From assembly GCF_002099425.1 (NCBI RefSeq), contig NW_018343985.1:291001-355000 (forward strand): a DNA stretch of 64,000 nucleotides, written 5' to 3'. The notes beneath the pieces are model-generated. The model was not told where the DNA came from. It ran no database searches and worked only from the letters and a program-made list of their open reading frames with translations. The stretch is from Phascolarctos cinereus (Eukaryota; Chordata; Mammalia; Diprotodontia; Phascolarctidae). Both the position numbers and the translations under genes were made by a program. Position 1 is the stretch's first letter, and every line of letters starts with the position of its first letter. Below are positions 11,548 to 22,099 of this stretch, in pieces.

Positions 11548-11658
11548 ACCAATAATCATTTATTAAGTCCTATTATGTGCAGGGTTCTATATTAGGTGAT
11601 GGTGACAAAAAACACAAATGAAACAACTCTTGCCCTTAGATGCCTTACATTCTATTAT
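11548..11658 (-). mobile_element. L2 3' end, antisense
   Basis: atcatttattaagtcctattatgtgcagggttctatattagg, then cttgcccttagatgccttaca, is the antisense L2 tail and the region just before it. Confidence 0.65.
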
Positions 11659-11904
11659 CTCTGCTTAGTTAATTTTCTTTCTTCTTTCACTATCCATTAG
11701 AATCCTTCCTTCTAGACACATGGCTCTGTATTCCACTTCCAAATCTCTATCCCCTCACCCAAATTTAAACATCTTTCATCAAAATCCAACGTTCCAGTCT
11801 CTACACCAGCCAAATATGCTATTCCTGCATTCCTCTTGCCTGAGACCTCTTCTGACCACTCTACCAGTTCTTAGGACTCTACCCAAAGGACTACAGTTAA
11901 AAAT

Positions 11905-13797
11905 ACAGTTCAAATTAAAAAAAAATGTTTCATTAATTTATTTTGATTTATCAATAATCACTTCAATATGCTTTTGAATTTAAAATTTTTCTCCCCCTTC
12001 CTGTCCACCACCCTCCCCAAGATGGCACACAATCTGATATAGCTGATACATTTACATTCCTATTAAACATATTTTCACATTAGTGGTATTGTAAGCAGAA
12101 ATTAAAACCAATAGGAGGAACCACCAGAAAGAGGAAATGAAATTCAACAGAAGAGAAACAAAACAACAAGTCAACTTTCTTTGGATGTGGATAGCATTTT
12201 CCATCACGAGATATCTTAGATCCTTGTATTGCTGGGAAGGGTTAAGTTTATCAATGTTAGTCATTGCACAACGTGACTGTTATTGTGTACAACGTTCTCT
12301 TGTTTCTGCTCATTTCACCCAGCATCAGACCATGCAAGTCTTTTCAGGTTTTTCTGAAGTCAGCCTGTTCTCATTTCTTATAGCACAACATTCCATTACA
12401 TTCATATGACACAACTTGTTCAGCAATTCCCCAATTGATGGGCATCCTCTCAATTTCCAATTCTTTGCCACCACAAAAAGAGCTGCTATGAATATTTTTG
12501 TACACGTGGGTCCTTTTCCCATTTGTATGATCTCTTTGGGATATGGTCCTAGAAGTGCTATTGCTGGATCAAAGGGTATGCACATTTTTGTAGCCCTTTA
12601 GGCATAGTTACAAATTGCTCTCCAAAATGGTTGGATCATCTCACAACTCCACCAACAATGCATTAGTGCTCCAATTTTCCCACGTCTTCTCCAACATTTA
12701 TCATTTTCCTGTTTTGTCATGTTGGCCAATCTGATAGGTGTGATGTGATACCTCAGAGTTGTTTTGATTCGCATTTCTCTAATCAACAATGATTTAGAGC
12801 ATTTTTTCATATAACTATGGATGACTTTAATTTCTTCCTCTGAGAACTGTCTGTTCATATCTTTTGACCATTTATCAATTGGGGAATGGCTTGTATTCTT
12901 ATAAATTTGATTTAATTTTCTATATATTTTAGAAATGAGGTCCTTATCAGAGAGACTGGTTGTAAAAATTATTTCCCAATTTTCTACCTTCCATCTAATC
13001 TTAGTTGCCTTGGCTTTGTTTGTGTAAAAACTTTTCAATTTAATGTAATCAAAATTATCCATTTTGCTTTTCGTAATGTTGTCTATCTCTTGTTTGGTTA
13101 TGAATTCTTCTGTTCTCCATAGATCTGATAGGTAAACTATTCCTTGTTCTCCCAGTTTGCTTATAGTATCAGCCTTTATAACTAAATCATGAACCCATTT
13201 TTACTTTATCTTGGTAAATGGTGTGAGATTTTGGTTTACACCTAGTTTGTGCCATACTCTTTTCCAGTTTTCCCAGCAGTTTTTTTCAAAAAGTGGGTTC
13301 TTATCCCAGAAGCTGGGGTCTTTGGTTTTATCAAATAGTAGATTACTATAGTCATTTACTACTGTGTCTTGCATAGTTAACCTATTCCCCTGATGCACCA
13401 CTGTATTTCTTAGCCAGTACCAGGCAGTTTTGATGATTGCTGCTTTATAATACAATTTAAGATCTGGAATTGCTAGGCCACCTTCCCCTGAGTTTCTTTT
13501 CATTAGTTCCCTTGATATTCTGAACCTTTTGCTCTTCCAAATGAATTTTTTTTTATTATTTTTTCTAACTCTATAAAATAAATTTTTGGTAGTTTGATTG
13601 GTATTGCACTGAATAAGTAAATTAGCTTAGGTAGAATTGTCATTTTTATTATATTAGCTCGGCCTACACTTAAGCAAATGATGTTTTTGCAGTTATTTAG
13701 ATCTGATTTTATTTTTGGGAAAAGTGTTTTGTAATTGTGTTCATACAGTTCCTGGGTTTGTTTTGGGAGGTAGACTCCCAAATAAAAAATACCATTC
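11905..13797 (-). mobile_element. L1 LINE, 5'-truncated; best preserved L1 in the window
   Basis: Minus-strand coding blocks run from 13799 down to 12325. In order they read YLGVYLPKQTQELYEHNYKT, then GEGGLAIPDLKLYYKAAIIKTAWYW, DPSFWDKNPLFEKNCWENWK, SHSPIDKWSKDMNRQFSEEE, CWRRRGKIGALMHCWWSCEM and GPTCTKIFIAALFVVAKNWK. Together they are the last third of mammalian L1 ORF2. The blocks lie in different frames or are broken by stops, so several frameshifts have accumulated and no product is expected. The 3' UTR occupies about 11905-12330. There is no ORF1, endonuclease or 5' UTR, as expected of 5' truncation. Confidence 0.92.
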
Positions 13798-13799
13798 AA

Positions 13800-13946
13800 A
13801 TTGACCTGCTACTTTCTGCCTGTGTGACCTTGGGCAGCAGTTTAACCACTCTGCTCCTCAATTTCCTCACATATAAATGAAAGGGTTTGATTGGATGACC
13901 TCTAATTTCTATTCCAGATAGCAATGAAACAAATCTATGATCCCAT
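13800..13946 (+). mobile_element. tRNA-core SINE, sense fragment
   Basis: gctactttctgcctgtgtgaccttgggcagc, ctcctcaatttcctcacatataaatgaaagggtttgattgg and gacctctaatttc follow the sense SINE body. It abuts the 5' end of the L1. Confidence 0.7.
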
Positions 13947-13969
13947 GGCCCTTTGATATAAATTTATAT

Positions 13970-13981
13970 TTTATATATGTG

Positions 13982-14022
<41 letters not shown>

Positions 14023-14112
14023 ATATATACGTGTATATATATATATGTGTGTGTGTGTGTATGTGTATATATGTATATATGTATATATATATATATACAT
14101 ATATATATATAC

Positions 14113-14147
<35 letters not shown>

Positions 14148-14150
14148 ATA
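13970..14150. repeat. Compound TG/TA microsatellite
   Basis: (TG)n at about 13990-14020 and again near 14047-14060, followed by long TATA/TATG/TACA arrays. Six overlapping low-complexity open readings on both strands are all generated by the tract. Confidence 0.95.
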
Positions 14151-14159
14151 ATGTTTATC

Positions 14160-15258
14160 AGTATAAGTTTTGCTGCAACCCCAAGTAGAATGAAGTGTTC
14201 TTTGTGATTCCCCCCCCCCACAGGCACAATGAAGGTACTTCATAAATGTTTACTAGGTCTGTTGACAATTCAAATCATATGAAGATTTCAAAACAAAACT
14301 CAAACTTACTTATTATTTTGTACTTATTTGCCATCCCAAGAAACCTGTAGTTATTCTTCCTTTTACTAAAATCAATATACTTTCTCAAATTGATCAAGAA
14401 GAAATTGAGGAAATATATTGTCACCATCCTATAGCTGTACCCATGGTAATGGAGAGCACCTGAATATGGCAAATATCAACTTTAAAATATGCTACTAATT
14501 CTCTGGGTGGCCTAATAAAAATAGGATTAGAGCAAAGTATTAAATGCAAACTTTTCAAATTGAACACATATCTTCATTCAAAATTATATTCGGGCTAATC
14601 ATTTAAAACTGCTACTGAACCAATCCAATTTAAAGTTAGATTTTTGTTTGTTTTTATTTTTAATGGTTTCACATTAGTCATGTGACATAAAAGGCTATTT
14701 CCCTAGTTTGTGTCACACATACTCTCTCCACAGTCACATTCCGTTTAAGCTGGTAACAATACATCAAAATATCCTACTGAGAATATACATCAACATTCCA
14801 GAAATAATATAAATGGGTCTTTTTATAACGTGAATTTGCTACATTGTTAACATCTGAATTTTCTTCAAGATTCAATCACATATCATAATAGAAAATGATA
14901 GAAGGGATGATATAATGAAGATGATAGTTTCCTAGACAACAGCAAAAAAACCTGTCCTTTAGCTCTTTGGCATGACTCACACTTTTAATACTTGGTTTAC
15001 TTGAAACAGAGGAAGTCTAAAAGATGCATATAAATTATTGTCTTGCCATGGTTCAATTTTTTAATCAAGTGAACTTGGAATGGGGATTATTGTCTTAGAA
15101 GTGAGCAATTTAATGTGTAGGTAAAAGTAAGCCTAGGCCTTGTCTAGTGAATTAGTATTTTAATGGAGAAATCATATTATTCACTCAGATGAGGTAAGTT
15201 CAGAAGAAAATCTGCAGTATTTATATATCTATATGTTACTATAGAAACAATAGCACAG
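14160..15258. other. Unique-looking non-coding stretch
   Basis: No repeat family was recognised. There is a short C-run at 14210-14219 and otherwise ordinary AT-rich sequence. Confidence 0.35.
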
Positions 15259-15261
15259 ATA

Positions 15262-15492
15262 ATGGCATTTAAATAGCAATTTAAAGTTAGCAAATAACTT
15301 TGCATTTGTTATTTTTTTACTCATTGCAACCCTGAGAGGTAGACGCTATCATTATCCCCATTTAACAGATGAATTAACTGGAGCATTGTGATAAGTAACT
15401 AACAAAGATTCACTCAACTAATAAGTGTTTGAGGTAGGATTCAAACTCAGGGCTTCCTAACAGGAAGTCTAGCACTCTATGCATTGCATAAC
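15262..15492 (-). mobile_element. MIR, antisense
   Basis: gcaaccctgagaggtagacg, atccccatttaacagatgaa and ttcaaactcagggcttcc are antisense MIR landmarks in the right order. Confidence 0.75.
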
Positions 15493-15521
15493 CTAGGTGT
15501 TTCTGTAATTATTTCCATACG

Positions 15522-15537
15522 TATATCTATCTATCTG

Positions 15538-15585
<48 letters not shown>

Positions 15586-15648
15586 CCTATCTATCTATTA
15601 TGTATGTATGTATGTGTGTGTGTATGTGTGTGTGTATGTATGTGTGTG
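15522..15648. repeat. TATC then TATG/TG microsatellite
   Basis: About 18 TATC units are followed by TATG and TG units. It abuts the 3' end of the minus-strand RTE derivative, so it may be an expanded tail of that element. Confidence 0.9.
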
Positions 15649-15649
15649 G

Positions 15650-16232
15650 TTGTAGTTGTTGTTCATCCTTCGTTTTCAAGAGAGCCAATGATATCACAGA
15701 GTGATGTCCTGACTTTTGTGTGAATTGGATTTAAGTGAGATAGAGCTGGACAATGTCATCAGTCCCTCTCTCTCTTCAGAGTAATCTAAGTCCAGTGACA
15801 AGACAAAATTCAGAATGAGTGGCAGTGGCCCAGGATTCAGTAGTTGACTTTGGTGTCTTCTATGTCCGACCAAGCTCGAAGAGCTCCATATAGTATCTCC
15901 TTTAGCTGCCTTCCTGGCCATTAGAACAAATTATTTTCATCCTCCCATTCTACTGGGGGAAATCTTGTTATGCTTGGGGCAAACATCCCCCTCACTCACC
16001 AACAAGTCTGAGGCTTTTCAGTTACCTTCAATCTGTTTTACCCCGTCTGCCAATACAGATTTACTGGGCACAGCCACTACATACTCTTTAGCTTCTTGGA
16101 GCCACAGGTGAGAGCTGGGTCACAGGTGGACACCAAAGGTAGATGAGTAACTCTGAAAAGCATGAGCAGTCCTCATACCACGAGTGCTAGGTGGACTGAG
16201 CACCGCATAGATCCCTATCTATGCATATATAT
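15650..16232 (-). mobile_element. Short RTE derivative: RTE 5' UTR joined to the RTE 3' tail
   Basis: The first ~45 bases on the + strand (gttgttcatccttcgttttcaag...ccaatgatatcac) are the antisense of the RTE 3' end seen at 41700-41750 and 53780-53824. The remainder (gaattggatttaagtgag..., gactttggtgtcttctatg..., cttcttggagccacagg) is the antisense of the RTE 5' UTR, which is present upstream of the endonuclease ORF in the copy at 60.0-63.8 kb. No endonuclease or RT coding lies between. It has no coding capacity and depends on a partner. Confidence 0.75.
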
Positions 16233-16424
16233 ATGACTCCTGAGGAACTAGAGTAAAGCTCATAGTTTATCAGATCGTATTTATAGCCTGATTCTCCAAG
16301 GACAATTAAAAAAAAAAACACCTCAGAAGGAATATAGTCACAGTGGAAGGGAAGTTTGCTTTTTTGCACCATTAGGGTTTCACTTAGTGAATTATTGAGA
16401 AGATATAAGAAAGAGTAAGCAAGT

Positions 16425-16698
16425 GGTTGGTTATTGTTGTTATTTCTGTTGGGTTGTTTTCCAGTGTAATAACCCTATTTGGGGTTTTCTGGCAAAGATA
16501 TTGGAGTAATTTGCTATTTCCTTCTCCAGCTCATATTTTAGATGAAGAAACTAAGGCAAACAAAGTTAAGGGACTTGTCCAGGATTACACAGCCAGTAAG
16601 TGTCTGAGGCCAGATTGCAGATTTGAACTCAGGACGATGAGTCTTCCTGACTCCAGGCCCAGCACTCTATCCATTGTGCCACCTAGTTGCCTTCTTTT
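16425..16698 (-). mobile_element. Marsupial SINE with RTE/BovB-like tail
   Basis: Antisense tail (aaccctatttggggttttctggcaaagatattgg), core (agctcatattttagatgaag, gggacttgtccaggattacac) and a well-kept antisense head (actccaggcccagcactctatcc, gtgccacctagttgcc). Nearly full length. Confidence 0.88.
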
Positions 16699-16699
16699 T

Positions 16700-17138
16700 T
16701 AAAAGGTGAGTTTTACACCAAAAAGAGCTCTGAATTCTTTGGAAATGAAACTCAATTAGATAGGAGGAAAGGAATTCCAATTGAAATCTTTTTCACCATT
16801 GCTCATAAAAGATTCCAGAGCAAGTATATCATGATCCATACTCATCTAGTGAATGCTCTTAATTTCTTTAAATATAAAATAACAGAAAGAAATTTATAGG
16901 GTGGGAAGTGATACGAGAATTGAATGTGGAAAACATCTCTGCTGAATCATCCTGCTATTACCCCCTTACTTGTCCATGAGTTTATCTCTTTTGAAAATGG
17001 AGACTAGGAATGTTAGAAGAAAGAAGGAAAATTGCTTTTTCCTAAATGAAGGAAAAGTAGAAGTATAGAATGTATTGGAGGCAGTCCACAGATTGTGGAG
17101 ATCACCGTACATTTGTAATGCTGGTATGAATCTCACTT
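16700..17138. other. Non-coding stretch, nothing recognised
   Basis: Purine-rich, AT-rich sequence without recognisable repeats or splice-flanked open segments. Confidence 0.35.
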
Positions 17139-17139
17139 C

Positions 17140-17260
17140 TTAGTATTAAGAGCTGGAAGGGATGATAGATACAACCTAACCCAATTTCCTTGTTAAAAAG
17201 ATTAGAATACTGAAGTTTAAGAAAGAAGAGTGATATTTCCAGGTATATTCTATGCTGTAC
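17140..17260 (-). mobile_element. MIR-like fragment, antisense
   Basis: agagctggaagggatgatagatacaacc...ccaatttccttgttaaaaag follows the common 'gagctggaagggacctcagagatcat' repeat seen several times in this window. Confidence 0.5.
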
Positions 17261-17267
17261 ATCATAG

Positions 17268-17445
17268 AATCATCAGCTTTTGATAGGGACAGAACTCACA
17301 GGACCTTACAGTCCAACTCTTTCATTTTATTATTTTTCAAATGAGGCCCTGAGTCACAAATAGTGAGTGACAGGCAGGAGATTTGTACCCTCAGACTCCA
17401 ATTTCATGCATGGAATTTTTCCACTGTGATTCCCAAATTTTAAGA
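17268..17445 (-). mobile_element. MIR-like fragment, antisense
   Basis: agaatcatcagcttttgatagggacag..., gtccaactctttcattttattattt and aaatgaggccctgagtcac belong to the same repeat order as the preceding fragment. Confidence 0.55.
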
Positions 17446-17754
17446 TAATAACACACAGAATCATTGTCTGGCTATGAAGCAAGTGTTCTTTCTTCCAAGA
17501 TAGCACTGGTCAGTTTCATTGCACCATTCATCTAATTCATTCAACAAAATTATTTAGTAATTGTTAGATACAAAATGTTGCACTAAATACTATGATGCAT
17601 TCAAAGGTGACAATAGTGATTCCTAAATTCAAATACATGATCAGCTAAGATATAGTTGATAAAGCAAGTAAAATATATAAATAACTATAATTTGTTAGAA
17701 TATGATGAGTCAATTAAAAAGAAAAATATTTTTAACCTAAGTTCTATGGAAGCT

Positions 17755-17875
17755 TAGAGGACTTCTAGACTAATAGAATCAACGTCTGAGAAGAGAGGGA
17801 CCTCACAAGATCACCTGAGCCACCATTTTCTCTTCAGGCCAGTAAAGCCTTTTTATTAAAAATATCAACAAATGA
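17755..17875 (-). mobile_element. MIR-like fragment, antisense, diverged
   Basis: aatcaacgtctgagaagagagggacctcacaagatcacc resembles the 'gagctggaagggacctcagaggtcat' head. It is weak beyond that. Confidence 0.35.
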
Positions 17876-19079
17876 GTTTCAAAGAGTTTAATAATATCAC
17901 TTCTGGCTGAGTTGATTGGGGAAGTTCTGATTGAGATGGAATTCAAGCTGGGCTGACCATCCTAAAAGGCTCCCTTCAAACATAAAGTTAACCATTTGAA
18001 GCCAATTACGTAATGTCTACTCATGCTCTTGGAAGCAGCTCCTCATTGTCTCAATGTGGAGATGATACATCAGTTAAGCTAGCTGATGGGCTCTGGGAAT
18101 GTGCGTTTTATATTTTACCTTGTATTTCAAAAATTTTTCTGTCCTTGAAGAACAGGCAAGGGTGCATCTTGAACACAAGGTAGATATCCCCAGTCCATAA
18201 GAATCCTTTGCAGTCTCTGGGAAAGCAAGCATTGTTCTGTTATTCATTTTTTTTTATGCTCTTGATGAGACTCTCAAAACAGTTAATGTGACACAGTCTT
18301 ATATAGTCTCACATGTATAGGGGAAAATCACCAATATTCCCCAAAGAAAATTTATATAGTTTGATAAAACAAGGAATGTTTCACAAAGATTACTATTTGC
18401 TTAGTATTCAACAATTGCCTGATTTGATGCTCAAATGGCCTTTACCCAAAAGCATAAAAGGAGAAAAAAAAGCAAGAAAATCAGATTCCTGTCACAGAAG
18501 GATTTATGGTCCAAAGCGATCTGTCAGGTACACATGGAGCTCTTCCTGAAGGGATTTTAGGCCCTGGCACACAGCCAAAACAATTTGATTGATGCCTAGA
18601 AAATGTTCTATGTATTGAATCAGAGACATGCACCTTTTCCCTTTCCTACTAGAGGCCTCCTATTCTAGACATAATTCCAGAGCAGGTTAAATAATTCAGC
18701 ATCACCTAAAGAAAAAAAATAAAGCTTCCTATTTCAAGAAAGTTGAGTCCCTAACCCAGTGCCAGAGTGTATAGGACTCTGTGCACAGGGATTAGAGAAT
18801 TGGGGTGGACTGAAAATTACTGTCCTGTGGAAAACCATTCCTGAAGAAAACTATTTTAGATATTATCTCTGCATAAGTCCATCCAATGTTAAATTATTGG
18901 TTTGCTCAGATAATCCAACTTCCCCATGTGGAGAACTGGGAAGTTTGCTTCTGGAAGAATTGTGATGACTGTGCAGCATGTGCAGGCATTCTGCTACTAA
19001 TTCTGGTCTGGCTAACCAGAACTCTTGTTTTACTTTAGCTTGATTCATTTGTATTGGATGTGATTTAAGTTCCAAATTT
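17876..19079. other. Non-coding stretch, nothing recognised
   Basis: Moderately balanced base composition around 17.9-18.8 kb, with no identified repeat and no coding signature. Open readings at 18313-18549 and 18759-18965 have no recognisable motif. Confidence 0.35.
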
Positions 19080-19535
19080 TTCCCTCACTCTTACCTCTCC
19101 CCTCTCCTCAAGAAGGCAAGCGATTTGATATTGATTATACATGTGAAGTCATGCAAAATGCATTTCTGTGTTACAAAAGAAAACACACACACAATTTTAA
19201 AAGATAAAAATAAAGAAGGTTGTAAGATATGTATTTAAAACCATCAGTTATCTCTCTGAAAGTAGTATTTCTCATCATTTATCCTTTGGAATTGTTTTGG
19301 AGCATTGTCTTGATCAGAGTAGCTAAGTTTTTCGTAGCTGATAATCCTTACAATATTGTTTTCATGTACAATGTTCTCCTGGTTCAGTTCACTTCAATTT
19401 GTGTAAGTTTACATGTCTACCAAGTTTTCTGAAAATATTCACTCATCATTTCTGGAAGCACAATAGTGTTCCATCACAATCATATATCACAACTTGCTTA
19501 GCCATTCTCTAATGAATGGGTATCCCTTCTATTTC
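19080..19535 (-). mobile_element. L1 3' UTR and ORF2 end, antisense
   Basis: acaatgttctcctggttcag..., gttccatcacaatcatatatcac and acttgcttagccattctctaatgaatggg match the same antisense positions of the L1 at 11.9-13.8 kb. Short 5'-truncated copy. Confidence 0.8.
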
Positions 19536-19599
19536 CATATGATTTGATTTTTAATAATGGAAAACCATGGCTAATTCAGAGACAAATAGTTAAGTTTGT

Positions 19600-19780
19600 C
19601 TGAAGAAGCTTAGAAAAATTGATACCAAACTGTAGAAGTTTTTGAATGACAGGCTAAATAATTTGGACATTTTTTCAAAGTCAATTGAAAATGAATAAAA
19701 TATTTGGAGCATGTGAGTGGTGCAGATGACATAATGAGATATATTTAAGGTTTGCATTCATCATCTAGAAATATAGCCAA
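19600..19780 (-). mobile_element. L2 internal fragment, antisense, diverged
   Basis: gaatgacaggctaaataatttggac..., gagcatgtgagtggtgcagatgacat follows the antisense of the L2 ORF2 stretch that encodes the 'LQWLPIxxRIKxKLL' segment. Confidence 0.45.
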
Positions 19781-19869
19781 GTAGAATATGTTGAAAAACT
19801 TCTTTCCATTTTCAGAATAAACAATATCTTACATATGTGTATATTTATATACTTCTGTTCAGCAGGTAA

Positions 19870-19975
19870 GTGATCATAGAATCTCAGAATCTCACAGTTA
19901 AAAAGGACTCAGATTTGTACTCGTATCCCAAATTCCTACCACAGATCCTGGAACATGAGATAATAGTCATTGATT
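19870..19975 (-). mobile_element. MIR-like fragment, antisense
   Basis: gatcatagaatctcagaatctcacag...aaaggactcag resembles the head of the 'aatcatagatttagagctggaaggg' repeat. Short. Confidence 0.4.
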
Positions 19976-20774
19976 TAGTGATCAATTCTACCTAATCCAA
20001 CATATAATAGATAAAAGGACTTGAATGTTCTTATCTTGAGCTAAGTGCTTCAATTTTAGACAGATTAATCAGTCATATACTTTTCCTCCTCCTATACTTT
20101 GTTCTGCATTCCTGCATCCAATCACAGATAAAGAAGAAGCAACTGTTCCTTCTTTTTCCCAGTATCAAAGATTAGTGTCTTTTCTCTCCTTAAAAGAAAT
20201 AAAGTCTTGTCCTATTTACAAGGTCATTTGCCACAAGTTCACAATATAGCCCAGCTACTCTTAATCTCTCTTCTTTACTTTATGCTATTCATGTTGGTAA
20301 GAAAATCCTCGTAACCAGAGTGAACCTTACTGTCAGACTTCACTGGGAATGGTGCCTCTATAAGACATGGCTGGTGATCACAGTAAAGTTTCAGTATCTG
20401 ACAAGGCCCCTAATCTTATTCAGTTGTAAAGTTGTTTCCTGGTTTTGGTACTGTTTTTATTTTCATTAGGACACACCCGTCACTGAACAAGAATTCCCTT
20501 GATAGAATGCACAGCAAGTGGTCATTAAGACTTTGGTTCACCTCCAGGGAAGAAAAACTTTCTCTCGATGCAGTACACTCTACTTTTACACTTTTTTTTC
20601 CTTTAAGTTAATTGAAAAATTTTCCATTTGCAAATTCCCAGTTCAGCTCTCTGGAGGTAAGCAGAATAATTTCACTCTCTTCTACATGATAGTTTTTCCA
20701 GTAATTGAAGACAAATATCTTCTTCTACCCACCTATTCTCAAACTCCTGTCTATTCCAGTACATAGGATACTCT

Positions 20775-20940
20775 ATTTGGAATTGGAAGGAACCGCAAAG
20801 TCATGAAGCCCAAACATCTCATTTTACAGTAGGGGAAACTGATGTTGAGACAGTAAATGACTGGTTGGGTATAAACAGCTAGGAAGTGCCAGATGGCAAG
20901 TCCACCACTTTACCTATTAGGCCACTGGTAACACAACTTC
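20775..20940 (-). mobile_element. MIR-like repeat, antisense
   Basis: ttggaattggaaggaaccgcaaagtcat..., catctcattttacagtaggggaaactg and gtaaatgactggttgg give the full order of the 'gagctggaagggacc' repeat. Confidence 0.6.
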
Positions 20941-21019
20941 CACGGATCTTAGTATGTCATCATCTCAAGGACTTTTAACATGGTTTTTGTGTTCCTTGGA
21001 CAGTCTGGCTGACCCCACC

Positions 21020-21680
21020 TACTGAAAATGTACTGCCCATAACTGAACACATTGCTTTTAGCAGGGAAGAATACGGTCATGTTGCTATCAGCTCGCTGTT
21101 CTTAGGCTCTATGCCTCTCCTAAGGATACTTGAGAATATGCCAGGATTGGTAGCTATCTTATCAAAATGTTGAATTCTATTGAGTTTTAGTACACTAAAA
21201 CCTTCAGATTTTTTTGCAGATAAACTTTCTAGCCATATATCTCTCATTACATTTATCAAGTCTATTTATTTAATATAGCTACAGGATGTGGTGTTTATCC
21301 CTAGTAATTTCATCTTATTCAATTTTGCCCGATGTTCTAAAATGACAAGATCTTTTTTTTTTCTTTTGTAAGTGCTGACACTGCCCTCCAGTACGTTAAC
21401 TATCCCCATCAGTTTGGGTTCATTTGCAAATTTTGACAAGCATGCTATGTTTTTATCAAAGACAATGACAAAATGTTAAACAACATCATCAAACACAAAT
21501 GCCCAAGGCCCTCTAGCATAGACTTTGTTCCTATTTGACACTGTACCGTTAATCATTTCTCTTTGAGTCTGGCCATTCAAAAAGTTCTGAATCTACACAA
21601 TGGTGTTATGTTCTATCCCGCAACTTTCCATCATTTCCAAAAGATTAACATGAGATATTTTCCTTTAATGACTTATATTG
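21020..21680 (-). mobile_element. CR1/L3 LINE relic covering part of the reverse transcriptase
   Basis: On the minus strand the remains read QTQREMINGTVS, then FANEPKLMGIVNVLEGS, matching the CR1/L3 RT order 'RTQRVxINGxxS...FADDTKLGGIVNTxEG'. The catalytic FADD position has become FANE. Downstream remains (MINVMRDIWLESLSAKK...GIFSSILRR) match the carboxy-terminal region that follows the palm. Many stops; very old. Confidence 0.7.
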
Positions 21681-21689
21681 GCAGGTACA

Positions 21690-21800
21690 GCTGGTAAGAT
21701 AATTTTAGATAACTTTCTCTGGTATTGAGAGCTTAAGTGAACTGTTCATGGTCATGTAGCCAGTTTGTGTCAGAAGCAGGATTGGAACATAGCTTGTTAT
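21690..21800 (-). mobile_element. MIR core scrap, antisense, tentative
   Basis: agcttaagtgaactgttcatggtcatgtagccag...agcaggattgg resembles the antisense MIR core 'ttaagtaacttgcccaaggtcacacagctagtaag'. Confidence 0.4.
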
Positions 21801-22099
21801 GACTCTAATAATAATCCTCTCTCATATACAATAAGGGAGGTGGGCAGAGTAAAGAGATAGGATAATGTCAGCATGTGGTGCTTACCTGGGGGAAAGAAAA
21901 TGGGGAAAGTCACATTTCTGAAAAAAAATCATAAAGAGGGAATGGTAGAATTGAGTGAAACTGTGTGTAGTATTCTATTAGTATATGGGGGAGGTATATG
22001 CATGTGTGCATGTGCATGAAAGTCTGTATGTAGCAGCATGTGTGTAAGGACTAGGGCAGGATTAATACCCACAAAATAAAATGCATTATGCTCTATAAA

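Noticed and set aside
13909-14243. Six overlapping membrane-like open readings on both strands
   Set aside because: All lie on the TG/TA array, where both strands are stop-free in several frames.
20657-20671. Possible 15-bp microexon between a ccag acceptor and a gtaagc donor
   Set aside because: The acceptor tract is interrupted and weak, and a segment this short has no usable coding evidence.
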